Origin: Pristionchus mayeri
Taxonomy: Eukaryota; Nematoda; Chromadorea; Rhabditida; Neodiplogasteridae
Direction of reading: 5' to 3'
DNA: 64,000 nucleotides
Assembly: GCA_036245805.1 (NCBI GenBank)
Contig: BTRK01000006.1
Span: 48,911,257-48,975,256, forward strand
The position numbers and the translations under genes were made by a program. Shown piece by piece: positions 12,544 through 23,600 of this stretch. The notes below the pieces were generated by a model. That model was not told the DNA's origin. It searched no databases and worked only from the letters and a program-made list of their open reading frames with translations. Numbering within the stretch: the first letter of the stretch is position 1; every line of letters starts with the position of its first letter.

Positions 12544-12966
12544 CATATTAGTGACGTCACTGAAAAAAGTGACGTCAATATTTTTAGACGTATTTTAGAC
12601 GTATGGGGGTCATGGTAAAAAATCGAGATAAAAATTTGTGTTGGGTCTGGACGACGTATCAATGCCCACACAATCTACGATACACCAACTTTAATTTGTC
12701 GGCTACCGTATCCCGATACACCATTTCCTAGTTGAGATATGTCAGAGAAAACAGGGTCGTTCTCCATGAACTTGTGAACATATCTCTGCTAGATTATGGT
12801 GTATCGGGATACGGTAGCCGACAACTTAAAGTTGGTGTTTCGTAGATTGTGCGGGCATTGATACGTCGTCCAGATCCAACACAAATTTGTATCACGATTT
12901 TTTACCATGACCCCCTATACTTCAAAAAATAGTGACGTCACTTTTTTCAGTGACGTCACTAATATG
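12544..12966. mobile_element. MITE E2 with TGACGTCA palindromes in its ends
   Basis: The inverted ends start CATATTAGTGACGTCACT and continue through a second TGACGTCA. The octamer TGACGTCA occurs at 12,552, 12,570, 12,933 and 12,951. The interior is itself an inverted repeat with GGGGGTCATGGT and CGGTAGCCGACAA blocks shared with fold-back elements further right. It is inserted in the right arm of element E. Confidence 0.75.
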
Positions 12967-13144
12967 CTCTCAGGCAGATTCTGCTAATTAATAGTAATTA
13001 GTTGACACCAACTTCAAAGCTGAATCACAACTCTCTCGAGGGATATTTCGAGTTGCGCTGTTGTCGTTGCGCTTTTGTCGGTTGCGCTTTTGTCGTTTTT
13101 GGCACTTTGCGCTTTTGTCGTTGCACTTCTGTCATACCCCCTAG

Positions 13145-14153
13145 AGCTTCGCTCTATGACGTAAAACGTAAACGTAAGTTGAGGCATCCAAGCAAGGCTG
13201 GTTTGCAACCCCCGCGCCAATTCTACGTTCAGTCTGTCCTGAGGTTATCACAACCGTCAAGGAGAGAGCTATTGCTCTATTCCAAGATGCTGCGCAGTGA
13301 GTTAGGTCACTCACCTTCTCATCCATCCGAATCGATTACCCAGATCCTGTCGCACAGCTCCCGCTTCATCCACTAGCTGCATGAGTTGCCTCCATCCACT
13401 GAGATCACGAAGAAGTCTGCGGTTAGTGAATATGAGAAGAGATTCCTGCTTGCGAGACACCACGACGTTGATGCGCTTCGCGTCATCGAAGAATGTTAGC
13501 TTGCCTCCCTTGACCCTGGTGGTGGCGATGAGCAGATGCTTCCTCTCCCTTCCCTGCGCCGAGTCCACAGTCATGACATCGATCGCGTAGCCGCGGGCTT
13601 TAAACATGTATCGCAGCCGGGATATCTGGTAGGAATACAGAGAGATGGCAATAATGTCAGCCTCGGCCTGTCCTGCCATCTTCAATTTCCTCACCGCTTC
13701 AACCACTAGCGTTGTCTCCCTTTCGTTCTTGAGGGAGTGTGCGGAGTTGACCACTGCTTGCGAGCCCGAGGTATCCACGAGAATGAATGAGTCACCGGTG
13801 GACAACATGCCGGTGCGCTGGAAAATCGAATGGCGAGCAGGATTAGGCTCATTTTTCATGGGCACCTACTCCCCCTTGTAAAACGGAATGGAATAGAGGT
13901 TTGTGAGGATGGAGGGGCACGATACACAACCTCTAGCTGAATGACAGCAAATTCTCCCCTCCTCTCAGCCACAGTCAACGCTGAGCTCCCCACTATCTGC
14001 TGCTCCAACGTCTCGTCATACTTGTGGGGATTGAATTGTTGCGGATCCCCGATGAGCACGATGGCTGGATACGTGGCCATCTTGATGAGACAATATAGGT
14101 GAGCCTCAGTCAGCTGGGAAGCCTCATCCACTAATCCAGCTTCGCTCTATGAC
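13145..14153. repeat. 16-bp direct repeats flanking the helicase fragment
   Basis: AGCTTCGCTCTATGAC occurs at 13,145-13,160 and again at 14,138-14,153 in the same orientation. The first copy is the right end of element E. The second lies exactly where the helicase reading frame breaks off. Confidence 0.7.
13311..14137 (-). pseudogene. UPF1-like superfamily 1 RNA helicase, C-terminal fragment
   Basis: The minus strand reads LVDEASQLTEAH (motif II, DEAS-type), then LIGDPQQFNPHKYDETLEQQ (motif III), IISLYSYQISRL, VMTVDSAQGRERKHLL (motif V) and RINVVVSRKQESLLIF (motif VI). This is the order found in the second half of UPF1/SMUBP2/ZNFX1-type helicases. A frameshift lies near 13,90x (after RAPPSS) and an in-frame TAG near 13,87x interrupts YKGE/VPMKNE. 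The 3' end at 13,31x is a clean AAG|GTGAGT donor, so it derives from genomic, intron-containing DNA. Motif I (Walker A) and the whole N-terminus are missing. Identical 16-bp repeats flank the fragment. Confidence 0.8.
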
Positions 14154-14369
14154 ACAATGGTTGGTTTGCGAAAAATATACAAGGTTGCTTGTGAGAGTTT
14201 CGCCCTTTTTACTTCGCTTGGATCGTTTGAACTTTATTTTCGACGGAGAATTTGATTGAACATCGATCATTTTCAGTCCGAAAAGTGAGGTGTGAAATGA
14301 ATACTCCTGTCGAAAAGTTAATTTTGCTATATATTTTACCGTAACCAAGGAAACAGCTCTCAAAGTTAG

Positions 14370-14500
14370 TGATGCCGGTATCCGACCCTATGTAGGGAGC
14401 TCCAAAATGAAGTGTGCACAAAAATATTTCGGGGTCACTCAGGCATGCCTCAGGGTGGCCAAAACCATAGAGAACTCATTTCACGATTTCCTCTCCATTC
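14370..14500. repeat. Solo end of family H element
   Basis: The stretch with CAAAATGAAGTGTGCA, GGCATGCCTCAG and GGCCAAAACC resembles the right outer end of element H (about 9,805-9,890). No matching left end is seen nearby. Confidence 0.45.
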
Positions 14501-15205
14501 CCATCAATCGATATTCTAGCTTGATTCTCTCGTGAATGGCGTGATATGTCGAAATGAATGTTCGAGAAAATAATGAAAATTTAACTTTGTCAATTTTTGA
14601 GGAAAAATTGTGTATATTCAAACGGACAGCTTATGAAACTGCAAACAAAAATTTTTAAAAATCCGCGAAAGCGGTTGATGCTTTTGAACAAAAATGCGAA
14701 GGGACACACCACTAGCTTCAAGAGTTTGAAGAATACATATGAGGCTGGTCGTCTAAGAATCGGACAATCGTTTGTAGAGGCTGGCACAGTGAAATTTCAA
14801 AAAAACTAAAGGGGTTCTCGAGGGTGCTAATCATCATGGTGCACTTCATTTTCCACCAATCTCACTGGTGCAGCCGGGCTGCACGTCACCATTTTCGCCC
14901 TCTTTTTCGCTTTTTCGTCATCACGTCGAAACCAATCAAGTAATTGACATCAAAATTGGAAACAATTACATAATGCTGCAAGTAGAATCTATAAGTTATA
15001 TCACCTTGTTATCTCAAAAAGTAAAAATTATGTTCTCGAATACCAAAGAAGTGCAAGATTAGCTATTTGCATGGGCGGATGTGTCTTGTTCTCACTATCA
15101 TTTTTCTTATGTAAGGGATTCGGAAGTGACTATTTTTGCTAAAAGCAAAATTCCATCGAACATGGTCCATCCTGTGGACCATATTCGTCATTCTCGACAC
15201 TCTAC

Positions 15206-15578
15206 TAGGGTTTCAATTTTCAGGTGGCGCCTAGGCCGCCTGAAATTCATTATCCAACCGCTCGCACCGCGATGAATAAAGCCTAATTGACCTGATCGAG
15301 AGAGAATGAAACTGATTAATAGGCGGCCTAGGCGCCTGATCCTATCATTTCTCGCAAAAGAGTCGTGTTCCCGGCCAATCAACTCAATCGAAATGACGAA
15401 ATAATTATGTTTCAACGTTTCGATTTGTGCGAATTAGGCAAATAGGTCAGAATGACCTGATCAGGTAACAAAGGACAATTACCTGATCAGGTAAAGTGAA
15501 TTTGAATGACCTGGTCAGGTAATTCGGCCCGATAATTTTTACCTGAACAGGTCAAATTACCTGAAAATTGAAACCCTA
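15206..15578. mobile_element. hAT-type MITE L
   Basis: Perfect 20-bp inverted ends, TAGGGTTTCAATTTTCAGGT and its complement, bound 373 bp. The flanks CACTCTAC (15,198-15,205 and 15,579-15,586) are an exact 8-bp target duplication. An 8-bp duplication with YARNG-type ends is the hAT signature. Inside are repeated ACCTGATCAGGT-like palindromes (15,453-15,555) and an inverted GGCGCCTAGGCCGCC block. It has no coding capacity. Confidence 0.85.
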
Positions 15579-15953
15579 CACTCTACCATCCACCCTCCCA
15601 CTTGTGAACAGAATAAAGTGGCTGAGGGTGAGTTGAGTTTCATTGATTGTATTTCATTGATATTTGAAAAGGAACAATGCTCATACAATCAGTGAAACTC
15701 AATTAATTTTCGGCCACTTCATTCTGTGAACAAGTGAAAGGGAGGTTGGGTGGCCAATATTCGATGGAAAATTGCTTGTAGCAAAAAATAGTCAGTTCCG
15801 AATCCCTTACATAGCAAAATGATCGTGAGAACAAGACGCATCCGCCCATGCAAATATCTAACCTTGCACTTCTCTGGTATTCGAGAACGTAATTTTTATA
15901 AATTTTTAGATACCAATGAGGTGATATAACCTACAGCATTGGATTCTACTTGC

Positions 15954-16376
15954 AATACAATACAATACAATATTTATCTGTTATCGCTTTCTGGGCGCAG
16001 ATCAAGATGTGGGGTCAGAAAAGGTCGTTCTTCTCATTTCAAGATGGTCATTTGCGGTGTGCTTGCGAGAGGATGTTGGATTGCATTGCATAGATAGAAT
16101 CTCACTACAGGTAGTAAACGAAGCCTTGCGTGTTCTAGTATCTTCTCTGTTCGAATCCGCCAGACTCGATGATCAATCTTTCAACGAGATATTCGAGTCT
16201 AGATTCTGAAGGACCAAACATCTTAGTAGGTCATACCCATCACACGGTGACCACTCCGGCTTGATGGGGATTCTCTTTTCTTGATGAGTCGAAGGCGGAA
16301 GCGAGGGGTATTAGGGGAAACCAATCCAAATCAGAGAGAAAAGGGAGAGGGACCGCTCGCGACGACTAACAAGGAA
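15954..16376 (-). mobile_element. 5'-truncated retroelement insert with pentanucleotide tail
   Basis: The insert is flanked by 7-bp direct repeats TACTTGC (15,947-15,953 and 16,377-16,383). On the minus strand its 3' end is an (ATTGT)n tail (complement of AATACAATACAATACAAT). A short simple-sequence tail with variable target duplication is typical of CR1/L2-type non-LTR insertions. Removing it restores the pairing of hairpin K. No clear protein domain remains. Confidence 0.6.
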
Positions 16377-16940
16377 TACTTGCTGTATTGCGTATTGTTT
16401 CCAATTTTCATATCAATTACTTGACTAGGTTTCCTCAGATTTACGTTGACCAGGCTCTAAGTTTTCGAGATTTTTATGCACTTAAATCTTAATTATTTAC
16501 CATAAGCAATCGCGCTTGCGCTTGTTGATTTAAATGGTTCGCAATGTAGACCTGACTGCGTCGCATGACTGATGCGTGCAGTATTTTTGAACACACAAAT
16601 CCATTTAAAGCTTTGAATATTGGCTTCATTTTTCGGAGTTTCTTACCTTCTTGTTTCCTTGACTTGAAAAAAACTTGAATTTAAAAAAGGTTCAGTGCCT
16701 TTTCGTGAAAATGTATTCAAGTAGCTTCAATTGTGTAAACAAGTATATATGGTATTTCCAAGATTAAGCGGAATTAAGCAGTTCCTAACTTAAACTATTT
16801 AGTATGCACCAACAACAAGCATATTTGATCGAACGCATCGATTCTCGTTGACTGGACACCGCGATCAAGGAAGGTTTATGAAAGCTAAATTGTCCTGGTT
16901 AATGAACACTGTGTCCTGGTCACTTACAACCCCATCAACT

Positions 16941-17150
16941 TATCCTGGTCAAAGAAAATTATGATCTGGTCAATTACAACAGCTTCAACTTATCCCGGTC
17001 ACTGAAAATTCTGCCCTGGTCACTTACAACTCCATCGACTTATCCTGGTCAAAGAAAATTATGATCTGGTCAATTACAACAGCTTCAACTTATCCCGGTC
17101 ACTGAAAATTCTGCCCTGGTCACTTACAACTCCATCAACTTATCAACGAT
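16941..17150 (+). repeat. 100-bp subterminal direct repeats carrying CCTGGTCA
   Basis: Two copies of a 100-bp unit start at 16,941 and 17,041 (TATCCTGGTCAAAGAAAAT), with a partial copy before them. Each contains CCTGGTC, CCCGGTC or TCTGGTC every 30-35 bp. They lie about 500 bp inside the Helitron 3' end. Confidence 0.8.
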
Positions 17151-17656
17151 TCCTTATCAACTTATCAACTTATCAACGATATCGACGATTCGGTCAACAA
17201 CGATTCCGTATATATGCCCCCGGAAAAAGAAGATTATGTCAATTGCCCAGGTCAATGGCGATTATCGTCGTAGTTCTATTTCACTTTAACAAATGCGCAA
17301 TAAAAGGCAATATACGAAGCGACAACGAGCAAATCCAGTGAAGAAAGAATAATGAAATCTCTCTACAAACTCATTCACTCAACTCGTCAACAGGCGAAAG
17401 CACCAGAGACCTACCTCTTCCATTTTTCACTGATTTTCGCCAATAAATGTAATTTAATAAATCGGATTAATACAAGTGTGTATGCGGACTACTAATATTT
17501 TTTTGTTTCAATAAACCATTTCTTACACTCGGCTCTCATCTCACAAGCTTTTGTATGTTGTCACTAACCGATGCAAAGTGAAATAAATAAAATTGCAATA
17601 AAATTTATCTTAGAAATTAATTTAAAATAAAAAATGTATTCATTGACCAAGTTAAA
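17151..17656. other. Non-coding 3' part of the Helitron
   Basis: AT-rich sequence between the subterminal repeats and the end of the RepHel gene. Short ATCAACTTATC repeats occur at 17,150-17,185. No gene was seen. Confidence 0.5.
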
Positions 17657-20600
17657 TCAAAGATGTAAGAGTAAAATAAATCCATAGCAGAAACAAAACA
17701 ACATAAAAAGATTGTTTCTAATAGAATATAATAATGCATAGGAAACGTTAACAAATGAATCACTTCTTTCGTGAATTTCGTCTTTGGATTTCCAGCACCT
17801 TTGCGGATTGTGGTCTGCTGTCATCGTGCACAAACTGCTTACCCCGGGGCCGAGTGTATTCCTCAACTTTTTCCTTCGCTGGTAAGAGACCAGGAGCATT
17901 GTAGAATGGATCTACCAGGGCATTCTAAAATTAAATTTATTATCAATATTTCTATTTATATAAACAAGAAACATGTTTAAAACTGATGGGGCTTAAGCAC
18001 TTGCCTCTGGAACAGGCTCCAGGATTGATCGATCAACAATATTTCGAATTATTACATATGGCTTTCCATAGATGAAAACACGCGATGCCGAGAATACTCG
18101 CACCTATTAGTCAAACATTTTATTCTGGAATATACGGTTTTCGATGCTTACATTTCTGTATTCACGAGCTCTTGAAAGGGCAACGTATAGTTGGCCATGG
18201 AAGAACACGTTATTCTTCAGAATGATTCCGACCCGGTCAAACGTCTGCCCTTGCGCCTATACATGATTTTGAAAAAAATATGTCGTCACATGAGGTATTG
18301 AATAAAGGAATACCTTATTTATGGTAATGCTGTAAGCCAATTTCACTGGGAACTGGAATCGAGTGAAATTCGTGTTGTTCTTGGCGGACTTTGTTGCAGG
18401 TTCCATGTCGATTTTCGACAACCACACGATAGACCCGGCAAAATTGGTAGTGAGCAATTCGCAGACGATGAAATGCTCATGCATTTCGAGGACCTGAATG
18501 GAAAAAATAACAAATAGTACGATATCCCTGTATCTACCCGTAGACGACTGCCATTGCATAGACCCTTGGACACACTTAGATTCCGAAGAAGAATTACGAT
18601 AGCATTCTTCTAAAAGTTAAGAACATGAGAAAATTAAACTGAAAAAAAATTGTATGATATTTCCTGATTCACCTTTAGCTTCAATTCATGTAGCGGCATT
18701 CCTGACGGGCATTCCTTCCAATAGTGCTCTGGTATACATTGCATTCCAGCACCCGGTTTTGGTTTATCGATAGATTTGTAGACTTTAACAGGACCAGGCA
18801 ACTTGTCGAGAATCTCAAAAATACCGCCTTATTTGTGCCTTATTCTGCATAATAATTATTTCTTACCTTATTATTAATGTCGGAGACTTCGTCGTTGAGA
18901 GTGGAGAGAACACAACACTTGGAAATATCTTGAGGCTGTAAATAATGTAGATAATGTATAATGTAAAGGAATAGTAAACTAACAGATGCAGACATGTCCG
19001 GATAAATGAAATTGATGACATCCTCTTCGGTTTCCGCGATGTTTTGATGTTCGAGTGGTACGTCCGAACGAGGAACACCATTGACCAGGCCATTGCCAAC
19101 GTTTTCCAGTAGAGTGGAATACGCAGGATCCTTCTCTGCTCTCATATTCTTCGATAGAGTGAGTACCTACGAACTGTCGAATTAAAGAGACGAGTTAAAA
19201 TGTACAAACCTTAAAATGGTTCCACAGCGGATCTCTTTTCAATGAATGGTTCGCCGAATCCGCACTTGAGCCTCCTTGTACGACCGGGAGCAACTGCTTC
19301 CAATCTCCTCCTAAAAGAATATGATATATCTGAAATCAAAGCTGAACAAACCGAGAAGCATGATCTTCCCTCCGAATGGTACATCCTGGTTACGCTCGAT
19401 GTCCTTCAAGAGAGCATCAATTGCTTCGTACATGAATCGGCTGGCCATCGTTGCTTCATCGATAATGAAGACAGTTGTCTCCTTGAGGGCAAGCGCGAGA
19501 GAAGACTTGGTATCCATCTAAAAACTCGGCATTCATAAAAGGAATTTCACTTGAAAAGATATTAGTTCGATTATATAAATGTTTTATTACTGACCGAAGA
19601 TCGAGACCCGGATTTGCAGTTGAGAGGTAGCAGGAACTTTCTATGCGCAGTAGTACCCTCGATTAGGAGTGTGGCTGCGATTCCAGTGGTAGCAATCATT
19701 GAGACCGGGACATTCATCGTCTTCAGTTGGTGATACAGTGCTCTGAAATGATGGTTGGAATAACTTTAAGCTAAATTCCAAAGAAAAAATGGTTTGAATG
19801 CACCTACCTGTAGACATACGTCTTCCCGCATCCACCACCGCCTTGCAAGAAGAAGCAGTTTCCTACTCCACGCTTTCCTTTGTTCTCCACGGCATGCAAG
19901 ATGGTGTTGAATGCGGTGAGCTGATCCGTGTTGAGTGTGCTCTGCATCTTCTTGGCTTCTGCATCATCGTCAGTCGGTGGTGGCCTTGTCTCTTCTCCGT
20001 CGATCGCATAGTTGATATCGACTTCGTTGAGGTGGGTAGAACTATCGCGACCAGGCAAGTGAAAGTCTTCGAGACTGTGTCCATGCTCACTGATGAGGTA
20101 TTCCAGGTGAGCGAGTGCTGCTTCTGGAGCACGATTCACATCCGTTCCCCACTTCCTATCGTAGAATTCTTTCTCGAATTCATCCCATAGTGAGCGAGGG
20201 TCTTCAACTCCACCGTAGATAAGCATGGTAGCGAACAGGGTACTAAGCTTGTTGGGGTATTCGTATCCAACAGCTTCAGACAGGCAGCACTGGAACTCGA
20301 CTTGCGAATTCATCAAGCCGAGTTGCTTGGCAGCTTTGTGAGCAGTGGGATAGACAATTCCGTCAACTAAAAGATCACTTTTTTACGTTCATTCAAAGTA
20401 ACATTCACCTGTGAATAGGTCACGATAGCAAGTGGGACCTCGTTGATGCATTGCGAGAAGACGAATAGCGAACTTCTCCAAGAAGCGAGGGTTGACAGGT
20501 TGCATTCGGATGATGTTTCTCTCCTCTCGATTGTTCTTGTAACGACGCCACGCATAGTTCTCGAACTTGTAGTAGACCGTGATCATGTTGTAGGTGAGAG

Positions 20601-23600
20601 TGTGAGCGATCATCTCCTTCAGCTTCTCTGGATCCACTTCAGATACTCTCTTCAACTTCTCCTTCTTGTTGAGTTCGAACCAGGCCAAAAACTGAGACTT
20701 GATGACTCCGTCATTCACCTATAAAAAACTTAGTGCTAATCAAATTCTAAGCTAACCTTCTGCATTGTCTTCTCCAACTGGCCTTCTCTCCAGTAAACAG
20801 GCATGTCCCCCTCCTCGTGAACTCGCAGTGTGAAGACCTCAATCAAGTATTTCCTGATACAGCCAAGTTCTCAAAATCGTACCGTATGCGAAAGCGAAGA
20901 AAGCGGATAGGCTTGCAGAAGCCATGCAGCCTCACTCGGAGTCATTTGTCTGAAAGACTCGACCAGGATAGCTTCATCGTAAGCAGTCAAACGTTCGCCA
21001 GGTTTTGCGACGATATTCATCTGCAAAAGGATTCCATCAAAATGAGGTTTTAATCAATAATGATACCTTATTCAATTCCGTAGTAAGGCGATCACGCATG
21101 TACTTGATCTGCTTCATAGTGGGCTTCACTCCTCGAGGCATCATGATTCCAAGGCTCTCATCCTTGCTTGCATGAACGGAAGTTCGACATTGTCCATATC
21201 CTCCATCATCGACTTCGAAAGTTTCGATAAACTGGACAAGTGCCCTATCCACTCCCTGATAATTTATGGTTGCGTGTTTAAGAAACAAAACACCGACTAA
21301 CCTTATACACACATTTATATACATACTTCACAACATTAGTCTCGGTGATTGCTTCTATATTAATATGGCAATTATATTTGTTGATGAAATATTCATTATA
21401 TGGGACATCATATCGATTATCGACCAGGACCTGTAGATTGGAAAATCAACAGTATAAATTCACTGCTGTACCATTTTTCCATTAACTCGCTTCTGAACAG
21501 TTCTTCCATCGCTCGGTCGGTAGTAATTTACCTAATTAAATAACATGTATTAATAATAATAAAATTTAAATGAAATACCCTGCTTCCATCTACAGTGCGT
21601 GTATGTGTGTTAAATAGGACCGGGAAATGTTTCGTACATCGAGTATGGACCCGGGATTTGTCTTTCTCCGAGCGTTGATTACAATATGAATTCGGATTAT
21701 CTGGTAAAAAAAAACTTCTCTTGGTATTTTTTAATGCACAACGAACCAATGCATGCAGTGTGGAGCATATGGTTACACACATTTGTGTAAGAGCGCAGCT
21801 TCAACTCATAATCTGGATCATCCTCGGATGGTTTCTCAGGAATCCTCGCACTAATGAATTTGTCAATTTTATCAGAAGTATCCAACTTGTGTCCTTCCTA
21901 TATTTATGTTATTGGTACCCTTCAATTAAAACATTAGCGAACCTTGAGAGTGACCAGGAGATGCATGTGGGGCATACCACGCTTCTGGAATTCGATACTG
22001 TAGCACCAAGCGACGACCGGGCCAATGAACTCCTTCTCGATGATATCATTCAACAGTTCCTAAGTGGGTATAAATGGAGTAAAATTAATGAAAGCAAATG
22101 TGAGTATCCTCACTTGTTGCTTCAGGTAGAAAACATCGTTGACCAGGAAAGGATTGGACTGCCAGTTCGAATTCGGAAGCTTGTTCTCTTCGATTTCGTC
22201 CCAAGTTGGATCACCAGTCATTGTAATAAACAAGTCGGGTTTTCCACACTAAAAATGTAATTTATTAAAATAAACAAGTAAGAGGATTAAAAGTACCGCA
22301 TCCATTACAGCCATTGCGTTTTCGAACTGCTCTTTATACCAGGCCACAGACTGCTGATCACTTGGAGCCAATTGTAAAGCATATCCAAGATTGAAGCCCT
22401 ATGTACGTAAAAATATTTTTTATATTTATATATCTTAAAATTATAACCTTGCGTTCGGCAGATTGAGCATGAATTTGATACGTCAATGTGCGTTCGTGAG
22501 ATCCTCGCATTTTGACCAGGCAACTTCTGCTATTATCTTGACGTTGTCGAACCATCCGAAGACATTGATCGATAATGTAAAGTTGAGCAAGCGTGAGACA
22601 GTTAATATCTGCAAAAAAAATTGAAGAACTTTTAATCAATGGTAATAACCGGGTGATAATTAGGATTCCGTATTTGGCACTGATGAAGCGCATATTCTCT
22701 ACGAGAGATATATACACGTTCTCCTCCTTCGTTTGTCACAGCTTTTAATCGCTTCTTTTTGTGCTCCTCTCCGACTGCTCTTTGGACCGGGTTAATATTC
22801 TCCCTCTCAGTCTCTTCGTTATCTTCAAATTACCAATAAAAGAAAAATAAATATAAGCACTGAAAACGCAAACGAACTATCTTGAAGGCACGGAGAAAGG
22901 TGTGTGACCATGAAACGAGCAATCATCCCTCCGGTATTGAGGATCACATAGAACCATCTCCATCTCTTCGTTCACAGCTTTCTCGAGTCTTTGAAAATCT
23001 TAATATTGCAATCAAGCAAGATATAAACAAATATTGGAACCCTCCTAAGTGTCCAGCTTGTATCTCGGAATGGCTGACGGAATGGCTGAATAAATACTGC
23101 AAAACGCCAATATTGGAAAAAAGATACAGAACTATATTTACTGTTTGCATAATGAAGTATCATATTTTGATAACTGTCTCGTTGCCGTTGGAGAAGGTCG
23201 AGATCGACTTTGAGATTGTCAATCTCCTTCTCATTCTTGAAGAATCTCTCGAGAAACGAAGGGTTGTTTCGTTGGACCAGGAGCATTTCTAAGAAAAAGT
23301 ATTCTGATAAATGCAAATAGGGCCGAAAACCAACCTTTGAAATTGCGCAAGTTATCGTTCTTCAATGCCAATCGCGTCTCCTTCGCAATTGCACGCTCTT
23401 CCATTATTTTCTCTTTTCGCTTCCATTCTTCTTTTCTCGCAAGAAGTAGATCAGAATCACTTGTCACTGAAGAGAAATAGAAGTAAATGAAATAAAAAAT
23501 ATAAATATTGGTAAATGGGAACAACCTTTAATAGTTCGATCTTCCTTAGATTGGTCTTTCCCATCGTCGTCGTCTTCATCAGACGAATGATTAAAGATAA

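Larger units (their letters stand above)
11457..13158. mobile_element. Composite fold-back element E with 'CGACAAAAGCGCAAC' subrepeats
   Basis: The left end (CATAGAGC, then GGGGGTATGACAGAAG and copies of CGACAAAAGCGCAAC) is mirrored at 13,040-13,158. The arms pair through about 11,935 and from about 12,250. A 423-bp MITE (12,544-12,966) interrupts the right arm; removing it restores the pairing at GGGCA/GATTCTGCT. No coding gene is present. Confidence 0.7.
14736..16424. mobile_element. Hairpin element K, left arm and most of the right arm
   Basis: The left arm runs from 14,736 (ATATGAGGCTGGTCG) to about 15,655 and folds onto about 15,660-16,424. The left arm is interrupted by a hAT-like MITE (15,206-15,578) and the right arm by a 423-bp insert (15,954-16,376). 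The outer end of the right arm is not here; it lies at 28,138-28,330 beyond the Helitron. The outer segments resemble hairpin element I at 35.2-36.2 kb (same order of conserved blocks). Confidence 0.75.

Noticed and set aside
16009..16209. 66-codon frame as a host exon
   Set aside because: It lies in the 423-bp insert with target duplication and a simple-sequence tail, antisense to the presumed retroelement; no domain.
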